NCBI GenBank assembly: GCA_964516295.1
Contig: CAZEYT010000039.1
Coordinates: 1-26,187, forward strand
Length of the DNA stretch: 26,187 bases
Direction of reading: 5' to 3'
From: CAZEYT01 sp964516295
GTDB lineage: Bacteria; Verrucomicrobiota; Verrucomicrobiia; Chthoniobacterales; Terrimicrobiaceae
Below, one piece after another: positions 6,759 to 16,042 of this stretch; the first letter of the stretch is position 1; every line of letters begins with the position of its first letter. A program made the translations under genes and the position numbers. The notes beneath the pieces were generated by a model, which was not told where the DNA came from, did no database searches, and saw only the letters and a program-made list of their open reading frames with translations.

Positions 6759-7481
6759 TTACGGATCAAACGGCTCGACGCGTCCGTCGAAGAAAAGCCC
6801 CAGCGGTTTGGGTCCAAAAACCGGTTCGGGCGGAGTATTTGCCGCCCAAGGGGATCCTTGGACGCGAGGATGGGTACGATAGGCTTCACTGAGCGCCCAG
6901 ACCTTTGACGAATCGGCCGGGAGGGCCGCGCGGCGGAGGGGAGTGGTCATGGGAGTGGCCGCCCGGGAGCCCCAAGGATTCACCGTTTCGCCCGGTGCCG
7001 ATGGAACCGCCATATTCATGACGAAGACGCGGATCTGACCCGGCGGCGAAGCGGGAACCGCACGACGGGTTGGGGAGGGCAGGAAGCGGTCGACAAGGTA
7101 AGCGTTCGACGACGCTTGAATATCAAGATAGGGAGCGAGGAGCGTGACGAGTCGGCCTTCGCCTTGGACCCCGGGATCGTATTCCACGACTTGGCCCGGC
7201 CAGAGCGGTCCCACGAACCGTCCGTCGTGGTCACCGGCATAAAGCTGGATGGCGACCCCGAGGGATCGCATATTGTTGAGGAACTTCGTTCGCTCGGCAC
7301 GAAGAATTCCCTCCGAGAGGGCCGGCACGAGGAGCGCGAGAAGAATGGCGAGGATCGCTCCAACAACGAGGATCTCAACCAAAGAAAAAGCCCCGGCGAA
7401 CCGAGGCTTTTGATTAGGAGAAAAAAAAGTCCGCACAGGAGAGTTCGATGGAGCGAACCCGGGAGCGCGGGTCGAAATCAA
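6759..7481 (-). CDS. Prepilin-type N-terminal cleavage/methylation protein
   Basis: A 240-residue type IV pilin-like/pseudopilin protein of the large families common in Verrucomicrobiota and Planctomycetota. After a 31-residue leader comes A|FSLVEILV with the +5 glutamate (E36) and a hydrophobic helix to about residue 54; the protein should be cleaved by prepilin peptidase and inserted in the inner membrane. The C-terminal LGLFFDGRVEPF resembles the H-X9-DG tail, but the His position holds Phe. The first possible start is TTG 7481, overlapping the rpmA stop (TTGA); GTG 7436 is another choice. Codons 24-34 coincide with an intrinsic terminator. Partner genes for a pilus or secretion machine are not adjacent. 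Confidence 0.75.
   Translation of the reverse strand: MISTRAPGFAPSNSPVRTFFSPNQKPRFAGAFSLVEILVVGAILAILLALLVPALSEGILRAERTKFLNNMRSLGVAIQLYAGDHDGRFVGPLWPGQVVEYDPGVQGEGRLVTLLAPYLDIQASSNAYLVDRFLPSPTRRAVPASPPGQIRVFVMNMAVPSAPGETVNPWGSRAATPMTTPLRRAALPADSSKVWALSEAYRTHPRVQGSPWAANTPPEPVFGPKPLGLFFDGRVEPFDP
7381..7411 (-). terminator. Intrinsic terminator after rplU-rpmA, inside prepilin CDS
   Basis: Read on the - strand, AAAAGCCTCGG (7411-7401) pairs over 11 bp (one G-T) with CCGGGGCTTTT (7396-7386) around a TTCG loop, followed by a T-rich tract TTTTTCTTT. This is a textbook rho-independent terminator about 70 bases beyond the rpmA stop. The same bases encode QKPRFAGAFSL of the prepilin. The mirror-image T-run on the + strand is shorter but could also stop transcription arriving from tgt. 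Confidence 0.8.
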
Positions 7482-7741
7482 TTCGCGGCGACGGCCGCGG
7501 CGGTCTCGACGTTCACTCGACGGCCGTTGCGGTCGAACTTCACGCGGCCCTCGGCGAGGGCGAAGATCGTGTAGTCACGACCGAGGCCGACATTGCGACC
7601 CGGCTGAAATTTGGTTCCGCGCTGGCGGATGATGATGTTGCCGGGGATGACGGCTTCGCCGCCGAATTTTTTCACCCCGAGACGCTTGCTCTCGCTGTCG
7701 CGTCCGTTTTTGACACTTCCCTGTCCTTTTTTATGAGCCAT
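7478..7741 (-). CDS. rpmA: 50S ribosomal protein bL27
   Basis: An 87-residue ribosomal protein of the 50S subunit whose N-terminus reaches the peptidyl-transferase centre. The typical start MAHKKGQGSVKNGRDSESK is followed by RLGVKKFGGE, GNIIIRQRGTKF and NVGLGRDYTIFAL, all family hallmarks. No N-terminal extension needing proteolysis is present. It starts 6 bases after rplU, the standard rplU-rpmA pair; obgE, the usual third gene, is not downstream. Confidence 0.97.
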   Translation of the reverse strand: MAHKKGQGSVKNGRDSESKRLGVKKFGGEAVIPGNIIIRQRGTKFQPGRNVGLGRDYTIFALAEGRVKFDRNGRRVNVETAAAVAAN

Positions 7742-7747
7742 GGCGTT

Positions 7748-8062
7748 TTACTTGGTGATGGATTTGATCCTGAGCATGGTGAGCTGGCGGCGATGGCCGA
7801 CCGTGCGGTGGTAGCCTTTGCGGCGCTTGAATTTGTAGGCGATGACCTTGTCGTCTTTGAACTGCTCGACAACTTCGGCTGTGACCTTGGCTCCGGCGAC
7901 GAGCGGTGCTCCGATGGAGACGGACGCGCCGTCCGCGACGAGAAGAACGTCGGAAAACTCGGTGGACGCGCCAGCCTCGATGTCAAGTTTCTCGACTTCG
8001 ATTTCGTCGCCTTCACTCACGCGGTATTGTTTGCCGCCGGTCTGAATCACTGCGTATGCCAT
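7748..8062 (-). CDS. rplU: 50S ribosomal protein bL21
   Basis: A 104-residue 23S rRNA-binding protein of the 50S subunit. It shows the signature YAVIQTGGKQYRVSEGD at the N-terminus and FKRRKGYHRTVGHRRQLT, the PROSITE-type L21 motif, near the C-terminus. Full length. The about 120 bases upstream (to the tRNA-Leu) must hold its promoter, but no clear -35/-10 pair is seen on the - strand. A 7-bp inverted repeat at 8114-8138 lies in this leader. Confidence 0.97.
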   Translation of the reverse strand: MAYAVIQTGGKQYRVSEGDEIEVEKLDIEAGASTEFSDVLLVADGASVSIGAPLVAGAKVTAEVVEQFKDDKVIAYKFKRRKGYHRTVGHRRQLTMLRIKSITK

Positions 8063-8113
8063 AAAATTCCGTTTCGGTTTGAACTAATTAGGATGCTTCT
8101 TCCCAGAAATTGA

Positions 8114-8138
8114 CGCAAGCCAAAATTTCCAGCTTGCG
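8114..8138. repeat. 7-bp inverted repeat between rplU and tRNA-Leu
   Basis: CGCAAGC (8114-8120) and GCTTGCG (8132-8138) are perfect reverse complements with an 11-base spacer. AAAATTTCC occurs twice, in the spacer and just after it, as a direct repeat. The position between divergently transcribed rplU and the tRNA could suit a shared control site. No regulator is implied by the sequence. Confidence 0.45.
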
Positions 8139-8162
8139 AAAATTTCCGCTCCCGCCTTTACT
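8134..8162 (+). promoter_or_regulatory. Candidate promoter of tRNA-Leu
   Basis: TTGCGA (8134-8139) and TTTACT (8157-8162) are separated by exactly 17 bases and end 21 bases before the tRNA. The -10 box is only a partial match to TATAAT. The right arm of the inverted repeat (8132-8138) overlaps the -35 box. Confidence 0.4.
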
Positions 8163-8183
8163 CTCCCTTCCACACGGAACTGT

Positions 8184-8267
8184 GCTCGGGTGGTGAAATG
8201 GCAGACACGTACGTTTGAGGGGCGTATGCCGCAAGGCATGGGGGTTCAAGTCCCCCCCCGAGCACCA
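8184..8267 (+). tRNA. tRNA-Leu (anticodon GAG)
   Basis: The acceptor stem GCTCGGG (8184-8190) pairs with CCCGAGC (8257-8263); the anticodon stem TACGT/GCGTA holds the loop TTGAGGG with GAG at 8217-8219. A long variable arm TGCC-GCAA-GGCA marks class II, and the T arm GGGGG-TTCAAGT-CCCCC closes the fold. Discriminator A and encoded CCA (8265-8267) follow. It decodes CUC and CUU. Confidence 0.95.
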
Positions 8268-8289
8268 CTTTTCTTTCCGGACTGCGAAG

Positions 8290-10209
8290 TTACTTTTTCC
8301 CGGAGGCTTCCATCAAATCGACCCAGATGGGCAGGGCCAAAGCGCCGCCGTATCCGCCTGGCATGATCGTTTTGGGCTGATCAAATCCCACCCAAACGCC
8401 GCAGGTGAGGCTGCCGTTGAAGCCGATGAACCAAGCATCGACGTAGTTGTTGGTCGTCCCGGTTTTTCCCGCGGCACGGGTTCCGAGGCCGAGGGATTTT
8501 GCGCGGGAGGCAGTGCCCCGTTGAACAACCTCTTCGAGCAACGAAGTGGTCATCCGGGCGGCAGGCGGGGTCAGCACGGCGAGTTTTCCGTGGGTGCTTT
8601 TGTAGAGAAGGTTGCCGGCGGAATCGGTGACACGCTCGATGAGGTAGGGTTGGAGCTTGGTTCCGCCGGTCGGAAAAACGGTGTAGCTGGCGGTGAGATC
8701 TTTGAGGTTGGTCTCGAAAGCCCCAAGACACAGGGCGGGAAAGCGGGGCGGATCGGCGGCGATTCCGGCCAGGATCATTTTGTCGGCGACGTTTTGAAGT
8801 CCGGCGCGCATGCCGATGCGAACAGACATGGTGTTTCGGGATTCGACGAGTCCCTCCCCGGCCGGAAGGGGGCCGCGGTAGGTGCCATCCGAATTGGCCG
8901 GGCTGTAGGCTCCGAATTCGCGTGGAAGCTCGCCCGGCCGGATGGGACCGTCCTCCACCCGGTCGCGCGGCGAAAGACCGCGCTCGAAGGCCGTGGCATA
9001 CACAAACGGCTTCACGACCGAGCCGGCCTGTCGTTGTCCATAGAGCGCGCGGTGAAATTTGCTCATCGAGTAATCCCGGCCACCGACAATCGCGCGAATG
9101 CCCCCGGCACGATTTTCGATGGCCACCAGCGCGGCTTGCAAAAAGGGGGCGGATTTTTCGGCGTCGAGCGTCTTGTTGCGGAAAGCCGACATCGGCGTGT
9201 GCGGGTAGCCCGGGCGGGCTTCGATCTCCTCCAGGCGTTTGGCCACGGCGAGCTCGGCGGCGCGCTGAAGCGGCCCGTCGATGGTCGTGTAAATCCGGAG
9301 ACCGCCGCCGTCCATGCGCCCCGTATCCAGGACGAGCTCGAGTTCCCGAAGGATGGCATCCATCGCCCAGTTGTCCTGCGCGGAAAAGCGCGCCCGACCG
9401 GCGGTGACGAGAGGCTCGGTGAGAGCCTCGTCCCGCTGGGCGGCGGTGATGAGGCCGAGATCATGCATGCGGCCAAGCACGGTATTTCGTTCGCGTTCGG
9501 ACTTTTCCGGATCGCGGAGCGGGGAGAACCGGTTCGGGCTTCGGATGAGGCCGGCCAGCGCAGCCGCTTGGGAGAGCGACAGGCGGGAAGCCGGCTTTCC
9601 AAAATACGTCTGACTTGCCGCCTCGATGCCGTAGGTGCCCGAGCCGAAGTAGATCCGGTTCATGTAGGCCTCCAAAATTTCCTCCTTGGTGAGCTCGGTC
9701 TCAATACGGAACGCGAGCGCCGCTTCGATGAGTTTGCGGTGGAGGTTTTTCCCACCGAGCGGGAAGCTGTTTCTGGCGAGTTGCTGCGTGATGGTGCTGG
9801 CTCCCTCGCGGAATCCACCGAGCAGGAGATTTCGCACGATGGCGCGCGCGACGCCGATGGGATCAACGCCGTGGTGGGAGTAAAACCGCGTGTCCTCGCG
9901 GCTGATCAGCGCGTTCACAAAAGCGTTCGACACGCGGTCAAACGGCACCACGACCCGGTTCTCCCCCGGGAGACGGCTGTAGAATCTTCCCTCGTGGTCA
10001 TAGACGACCGATCGCTCATCCATCTCGTGAATCTCACGGAGGTCAAACGTCAGCGCCCAGGCGTAGTAGCCGAGCGCGATCACCAGCCAGAGGAGAAGCG
10101 TGAGGAAGCCGAGCTTGAAAATCATCCGCCCCCAGCGGCGCCGACGGGGTTTGGGCTGACTGCGGCGTCCGCTTTTTGTCCGGGCGGTTTTGGAGCGTGC
10201 CTTTTTCAC
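8290..10209 (-). CDS. Class A penicillin-binding protein (PBP1A-like)
   Basis: A bifunctional 639-residue peptidoglycan synthase: it polymerises lipid II and cross-links the strands in the periplasm. A very basic cytoplasmic tail (1-28) precedes one membrane segment (about 31-50). The GT51 domain has SREDTRFYSHHGVDP, GASTITQQLARN, RKLIEAALAFRIE and EAYMNRIYFG. The transpeptidase domain has the active serine in GSVVKPF, SRN and AGKTGTTNNYVDAWFIGF. It starts with GTG 10209; the ribosome binding site is poor, and ATG 10125 would delete the basic tail. It ends 22 bases from the tRNA-Leu, convergent with it. Monocistronic. Confidence 0.93.
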   Translation of the reverse strand: MKKARSKTARTKSGRRSQPKPRRRRWGRMIFKLGFLTLLLWLVIALGYYAWALTFDLREIHEMDERSVVYDHEGRFYSRLPGENRVVVPFDRVSNAFVNALISREDTRFYSHHGVDPIGVARAIVRNLLLGGFREGASTITQQLARNSFPLGGKNLHRKLIEAALAFRIETELTKEEILEAYMNRIYFGSGTYGIEAASQTYFGKPASRLSLSQAAALAGLIRSPNRFSPLRDPEKSERERNTVLGRMHDLGLITAAQRDEALTEPLVTAGRARFSAQDNWAMDAILRELELVLDTGRMDGGGLRIYTTIDGPLQRAAELAVAKRLEEIEARPGYPHTPMSAFRNKTLDAEKSAPFLQAALVAIENRAGGIRAIVGGRDYSMSKFHRALYGQRQAGSVVKPFVYATAFERGLSPRDRVEDGPIRPGELPREFGAYSPANSDGTYRGPLPAGEGLVESRNTMSVRIGMRAGLQNVADKMILAGIAADPPRFPALCLGAFETNLKDLTASYTVFPTGGTKLQPYLIERVTDSAGNLLYKSTHGKLAVLTPPAARMTTSLLEEVVQRGTASRAKSLGLGTRAAGKTGTTNNYVDAWFIGFNGSLTCGVWVGFDQPKTIMPGGYGGALALPIWVDLMEASGKK

Positions 10210-10358
10210 CCTGCAAAAATGGGGCTGCGCTGCTGAGAACCGGAAAAAATCATTCCATCGGCAGGCTAGGTGAGCGGCGGGGGCGGGTCAAGGAACCGGG
10301 TTCCCGAATCCACTGGCCCGATGGCCCCGGCCTCGCGTATTCTTCCGGACTTTTCCTC

Positions 10359-11963
<1,605 letters not shown>

Positions 11964-11968
11964 CGAAG

Positions 11969-13360
11969 TTACTTCGCCCCGCTCCCGAGCAGAACGGTGG
12001 GAATGGTCCGGATGAGAATGTAGAAATCGAGCGCGATGGACCAGTTGTCGATGTATTCGAGATCCATCCGCACCCAATCGCGAAAGTCGGTCACTTTGTT
12101 CCGCCCGCGAATCTGCCAGATGCACGTGAGACCTGGCTTCATGCTCAGGCGCCGCCGATGCTCCGCCCGCTCGAATTTTTCGACCTCGTAAAGCGGTAGT
12201 GGACGCGGTCCAACGAGGCTCATCTCCCCGTGCAGCACATTGAACAATTGCGGCAATTCATCGATGCTCGTGCGGCGGAGCCATTTTCCGATGGGGGTCA
12301 CGCGCGGGTCGTCATCCACCTTGAAGACCGGGCCGGTCATGGTATTGCGCGCTGCAAGTTCATCCCGCCGCTGCTCGGCATCCGCGCACATCGTTCGGAA
12401 TTTCCACATCTCAAATGGCTGCCCGTGGAGCCCGGCGCGCTTCTGGCGGAAAATGACCGGTCCCGGCGAACTCACGCGGACGAGGATCGCGACCCCGATC
12501 AAAAGCGGCGAAAGCACCAAAAGGCCGCACAACGCCCCCACCCGGTCCACGACGTTCTTCACCAGCAGCGCCCAGGAAAGCTCCGGTGTCGCGCGAAAGA
12601 CCAGCATCGGACGCTTCGCGAGCACCTCATAGGTCGGCCTCGCCACCGACGTGTGGATGAAGTCCGCATTCAACCAAGCTTCCACCCCCTCGATCTCGCA
12701 GGCCTCAATGGCCCGTTGCACTTTGTCGAGTTCGATGCAGCTGAACGCCAGCACGACCCGGCCTACCGAGTGCCGGTGGAGCGACTCGACCAAGGCCTCG
12801 ATGCCTTGGGACTGGAGGTCGATCTCGGCGACGACCTGGATTTCCAGCCGCTGGGCCGGAGTGAGTCCGTCGAGCAGATTCCGAATGCTCGCCGGTTCGC
12901 CCGCCACGATAATCCTCTCCCCATCCGCTCCCTGTCGAAGCTGGCGGATGTGATACCACACCATGAGCCGCTCCCGCAGCAACAGCGCCACCGGAGCGAG
13001 CATGGCAAAAATAATCAGGACCGAACGGCTCGGCACCGCCAACCGAAGAAAAATTACTGCCAGACCAAGAATCAACCCCATCCACACCGCCGCCGCAGCC
13101 ATTTGGCGCAAGGATTTCCACACTGTCTTTTCCAGCGGGTAATTGTAGAATCCCTGCATTTCCAAGAGAAACGGCCCGAACGGCATGATCACCGCCAGCA
13201 TCCAGACAAATTGCTCGAAACCTTCAATCGACCAGAGATTGTCGAGGATGATGAGCTGGTTGAACCGCAGCAGATGACTCAGCCAAAATATAAATCCCAA
13301 CAGGATCGCGTCAACGAACTGGCTGACTTGAAGTCGGATTTCTTGCTTGCGAGCAATCAT
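11969..13360 (-). CDS. Exopolysaccharide polyprenyl glycosylphosphotransferase (WbaP/WcaJ type)
   Basis: Moves a sugar-1-phosphate from a UDP-sugar to undecaprenyl phosphate, the first step in building a surface polysaccharide, at the inner membrane. 463 residues. The N-terminal part has four hydrophobic segments (about 14-32, 51-66, 88-108, 113-129) and a nucleotide-binding-like region (148-250). The C-terminal catalytic domain (about 265-463) has a membrane helix with the SSPGP kink, then KFRTM (320-324), SIDELPQ with catalytic D367-E368, GPRP (384-387) and KPGLTCIWQIRGR. It stands alone, without other polysaccharide genes beside it. The gene is divergent from aroD. Confidence 0.92.
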   Translation of the reverse strand: MIARKQEIRLQVSQFVDAILLGFIFWLSHLLRFNQLIILDNLWSIEGFEQFVWMLAVIMPFGPFLLEMQGFYNYPLEKTVWKSLRQMAAAAVWMGLILGLAVIFLRLAVPSRSVLIIFAMLAPVALLLRERLMVWYHIRQLRQGADGERIIVAGEPASIRNLLDGLTPAQRLEIQVVAEIDLQSQGIEALVESLHRHSVGRVVLAFSCIELDKVQRAIEACEIEGVEAWLNADFIHTSVARPTYEVLAKRPMLVFRATPELSWALLVKNVVDRVGALCGLLVLSPLLIGVAILVRVSSPGPVIFRQKRAGLHGQPFEMWKFRTMCADAEQRRDELAARNTMTGPVFKVDDDPRVTPIGKWLRRTSIDELPQLFNVLHGEMSLVGPRPLPLYEVEKFERAEHRRRLSMKPGLTCIWQIRGRNKVTDFRDWVRMDLEYIDNWSIALDFYILIRTIPTVLLGSGAK

Positions 13361-13409
13361 GTGGAACCCTGCAACCTATCGATAATCACTGGGAACCTCG
13401 CTTTTAACT

Positions 13410-14093
13410 TTGAACACCAATCTTCGTCAAAAGAATAAGCCGACTGCAGGAAGTGTGGTGGGCATTGTGGACAGCGCGGCCGCGAGGCGCGTCGCACAAC
13501 AGTTGCATCTTGGTGGGGTGGATTTTCTGGAGTGGCGGGCGGACCAAATACCGTTGTTGCGCCCGCCGAAGGTGGATTTTCCATGGATTCTGACGGTTCG
13601 GGATCCGCGGGAAGGCGGGGCCGGACCTGTTTCGGTACCGGAGCGCCGGGCGTTGTTTTTAAAGCACCTTCCGATTGCAGCGGCGGTGGATATCGAAGTG
13701 CGTTCGCTGGCGACCTTTCGGGACGTGGCTGACCGGGCGCGGAAGGAGGAGGTCACGGTCATTGCGTCGTTTCATGATTTTCGAAAAACACCGTTGCCCG
13801 ACCAATTGGGAACTGTGGTGAAGCGGGCGGTCGAGGCGGGAGCGGATGTTCTCAAGATCGCGGCCTTCACGCGGACGCCGGCGGATGTGGCAACGCTTCT
13901 GGCGTTGTTTGCGACGTCTCCGTTGCCGTTGGCGGTGATGGGGATGGGCCCGCTGGGCATGGCATCGCGGATCCTTTTCGCCTCGTCCGGCTCGGTGCTG
14001 AATTACGGTTGGCTCCACAAGCCCAACGTGCCCGGGCAGTGGTCGGCGGCCGATTTGCGGGCGATCGTGGAAAAGGTGCGCGCGGCTTCGTGA
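13410..14093 (+). CDS. aroD: 3-dehydroquinate dehydratase, type I
   Basis: Dehydrates 3-dehydroquinate to 3-dehydroshikimate in the shikimate pathway through a Schiff base. 227 residues from TTG 13410. Key positions are DFLEWRAD (E41, R43), IASFHDF with H122, and DVLKIAAF with the Schiff-base lysine K149. GPLGMASRILFASSGSVLNYG is the substrate-binding end. TTG lacks a clear ribosome binding site; GTG 13458 has AGGA at 6 bases but shortens the first strand, so the start is uncertain. The stop overlaps the next start as GTGA. Class I family members are typically 225-250 residues. Confidence 0.88.
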   Translation: MNTNLRQKNKPTAGSVVGIVDSAAARRVAQQLHLGGVDFLEWRADQIPLLRPPKVDFPWILTVRDPREGGAGPVSVPERRALFLKHLPIAAAVDIEVRSLATFRDVADRARKEEVTVIASFHDFRKTPLPDQLGTVVKRAVEAGADVLKIAAFTRTPADVATLLALFATSPLPLAVMGMGPLGMASRILFASSGSVLNYGWLHKPNVPGQWSAADLRAIVEKVRAAS

Positions 14094-14962
14094 GTCCCTG
14101 GGCCGTGGTCCTGCCGCTGGCGGCGGCATTGATTTACGTTTCCGCGACGCTTGTCATCAAGCGCGCCGTCTCGCTGGGAGCGGAATCGAAGCACGTGAAT
14201 GTTTCGACGAATGTGGCCATGGGACTCATCATGCAGCCGTTGTGGTTGTTCGGTGGCGTGACGCCAACCCTTTGGCAACCGCTGCTCCTGGGCTTTTTGT
14301 TTTTTCTGGGTCAGTGCTTCACATTCATCGCGATCAGCCGGGGCGATGTCTCGGTGGCGACGCCGCTCATGGGCACGAAGATCCTTTTTGTGTCGGGCAT
14401 CGCGGTACTGGTTTTCGGGGTGGAGACGTCGTGGGATTGGTGGATGGCGGTGCTTTTATCGACGGCGGCGGTGGCGTTGATCACGATGAACCCGGGTCGC
14501 CTCAGCCGTGGCTCGATTGCCCGCACGGCGTTTTTCGCCACGCTCTCGGCGATGATTTTTGGGCTCGTTGATATCCTCATCCAAGTCTGGGCCGAGCCGG
14601 AAAACCTCCCGCGGTTTTTCGGGACAATGTTCACGACGACGGCGTGCTTTTCCGCCGCTTGGTATCTTTTCGGCCAGCGTGGATTTCAATTGCCCTCGGT
14701 GGGGTCGCGGCCGTGGCTGGCCCTGTCCGCGGGCTTGTTGTCCATTCAGGTTCTGCTTCTGGCGCTTTCACTCGGACTCTTCAACGATGCGACGGCGACA
14801 AACATTCTGTATTCGTCGCGGAGTTTCTGGAGTGTCGTGTTGGCGTGGTCGGCAGGACATTGGTTCAGCGCGCGGGACGCGGAGGCCGGAGGGCGGGTGA
14901 TGCTTTTGCGACTGGCGGGCGCGGTCTTGCTCTTTGCGTCGATCCTTCTCATTGTTCTTTGA
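14090..14962 (+). CDS. DMT/EamA-type membrane transporter
   Basis: A 290-residue protein of about ten hydrophobic segments arranged as two five-helix repeats, typical of the drug/metabolite transporter superfamily in the inner membrane. Helices are clear at LPLAAALIYVSATLVI, LLLGFLFFLGQCFTFIAI, ILFVSGIAVLVFGV, MAVLLSTAAVALITM and LLRLAGAVLLFASILLIVL. GVDxxxATPL-like text (GDVSVATPLMGTK) matches the first EamA repeat. GTG 14090 overlaps the aroD stop. Lying between aroD and trpD, it may export or import an aromatic compound, but the substrate is not visible. Confidence 0.8.
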   Translation: MSPWAVVLPLAAALIYVSATLVIKRAVSLGAESKHVNVSTNVAMGLIMQPLWLFGGVTPTLWQPLLLGFLFFLGQCFTFIAISRGDVSVATPLMGTKILFVSGIAVLVFGVETSWDWWMAVLLSTAAVALITMNPGRLSRGSIARTAFFATLSAMIFGLVDILIQVWAEPENLPRFFGTMFTTTACFSAAWYLFGQRGFQLPSVGSRPWLALSAGLLSIQVLLLALSLGLFNDATATNILYSSRSFWSVVLAWSAGHWFSARDAEAGGRVMLLRLAGAVLLFASILLIVL

Positions 14963-14965
14963 ACC

Positions 14966-15994
14966 ATGATCGAATCCCTTCTGCCGACCCTGCGAAACGG
15001 GGAGGAATTAACGCACGACCAGATCGCTGCGGCGTGTGATGCCCTTCTCGACGAATCGCGATCCGTGGAGAGCAGGGCCGATTTTCTCCGGGCCCTGCAC
15101 GAAAAAGGCGAGACGGCGGCGGAGATCGCGGCTTTTGTCGCTGTGCTTCTCGGCCGCGCGGTCTCCTTTCCCCGAAGCGGGCGCGGGTGTCTTGATGTGT
15201 GTGGAACCGGCGGCGACCGCGCCGGGCTCTTTAATGTTTCGACCGCTGTCATGTTGGTCGCGGCTGCCTGTGGTGCGCAGGTGGTGAAGCACGGGAACCG
15301 CGGAATTACCTCACGTTCCGGCGGCGCGGATGTGCTCGAAGCGCTCGGCGTGCGGGTGGATCTTCCGCCGGACCGGGCCGCTGCGGCGCTGGAGGCGACC
15401 GGATGTTGTTTTCTTTTCGCTCCGCATTATCACCCGGCCTTCAAAGCGGTTGCTCCCGTCCGCAAACGTCTCGCGGATGAGGGACGGCGGAGCATTTTCA
15501 ATATGCTCGGCCCGCTTCTGAATCCCGCCCGGCCGTCGTTTCAACTCTCCGGCGTCTTCGATCCCGCCCTGCTCGCAACGTATGCGGCGGTTTTTGAAAA
15601 ACTCGGGCGCGAACGGGCTTGGGCGGTCCATGGTACCGGACCCAACGGCCTGGCGCTCGACGAGATTTCTCCGATTGGTCCGACGGAAGTACGCGCCTGG
15701 GACCACGGAAGCGCTTCGGCGTTTGAGATCGATCCCGGCGTGTTTGCGTTTCCGCCCGTCCGACGCGAAGACCTCGCCGGCGGCGATGCGGCCCAGAATG
15801 CCGGGATTATCGCCGACCTACTCGTCGGCAACCTTCGGAGCGGAGCGCGGGTCATCGTGCAAATCAACACCGCAGCCGCCTTGGTCGTGGCTGGGATTGT
15901 TCCGGATTTGCCGACCGGCTGGCAGCGCGCCGGAAGCGCCTTGGACGACGGCTCCGCCCGTGATGTCCTCGACCGCCTGCGCTCCTGCCGCTGA
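14966..15994 (+). CDS. trpD: Anthranilate phosphoribosyltransferase
   Basis: Transfers phosphoribosyl from PRPP to anthranilate, the second step of tryptophan synthesis. 342 residues, usual length. Motifs are CGTGGD (79-84), FNVSTA, VKHGNRGITSRSGGADVLEALG for PRPP and metal, FLFAPHYHPAF, and FNMLGPLLNPARP. The standard SSKSGSAD reads SRSGGAD here, a mild change. ATG lies 3 bases after the transporter stop. No other trp gene is nearby, so the pathway is scattered. Confusion with a TrpD2-type paralogue is unlikely because KHGNR and GPLLNP are intact. Confidence 0.93.
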   Translation: MIESLLPTLRNGEELTHDQIAAACDALLDESRSVESRADFLRALHEKGETAAEIAAFVAVLLGRAVSFPRSGRGCLDVCGTGGDRAGLFNVSTAVMLVAAACGAQVVKHGNRGITSRSGGADVLEALGVRVDLPPDRAAAALEATGCCFLFAPHYHPAFKAVAPVRKRLADEGRRSIFNMLGPLLNPARPSFQLSGVFDPALLATYAAVFEKLGRERAWAVHGTGPNGLALDEISPIGPTEVRAWDHGSASAFEIDPGVFAFPPVRREDLAGGDAAQNAGIIADLLVGNLRSGARVIVQINTAAALVVAGIVPDLPTGWQRAGSALDDGSARDVLDRLRSCR

Positions 15995-16010
15995 GGACGT
16001 TGCAGATCTC

Positions 16011-16039
16011 CCGAAACGAAAAGCCCGGTGCTTGCGGGC
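16011..16039 (-). terminator. Probable intrinsic terminator after queA
   Basis: On the - strand GCCCG (16039-16035) and CGGGC (16027-16023) form a 5-bp GC stem with a 7-base loop, followed by TTTTCGTTTC. It starts 4 bases after the queA stop, between the convergent queA and trpD. The short stem keeps confidence moderate. Confidence 0.6.
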
Positions 16040-16042
16040 GAA

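Noticed and set aside
6747..6800. Terminator between convergent tgt and the prepilin gene
   Set aside because: Only a 4-5 bp imperfect stem around a T-rich loop is present; no stable hairpin followed by T-run.
8215..10236. A 673-codon open frame on the + strand opposite the penicillin-binding protein
   Set aside because: It mirrors the real gene, has no recognisable domain and arises from GC-rich codon bias; the opposite strand has all PBP motifs.
12230..13438. A 402-codon + strand frame opposite the sugar transferase
   Set aside because: Composition is His/Gln/Arg-rich with no domain, while the - strand encodes a complete sugar transferase.
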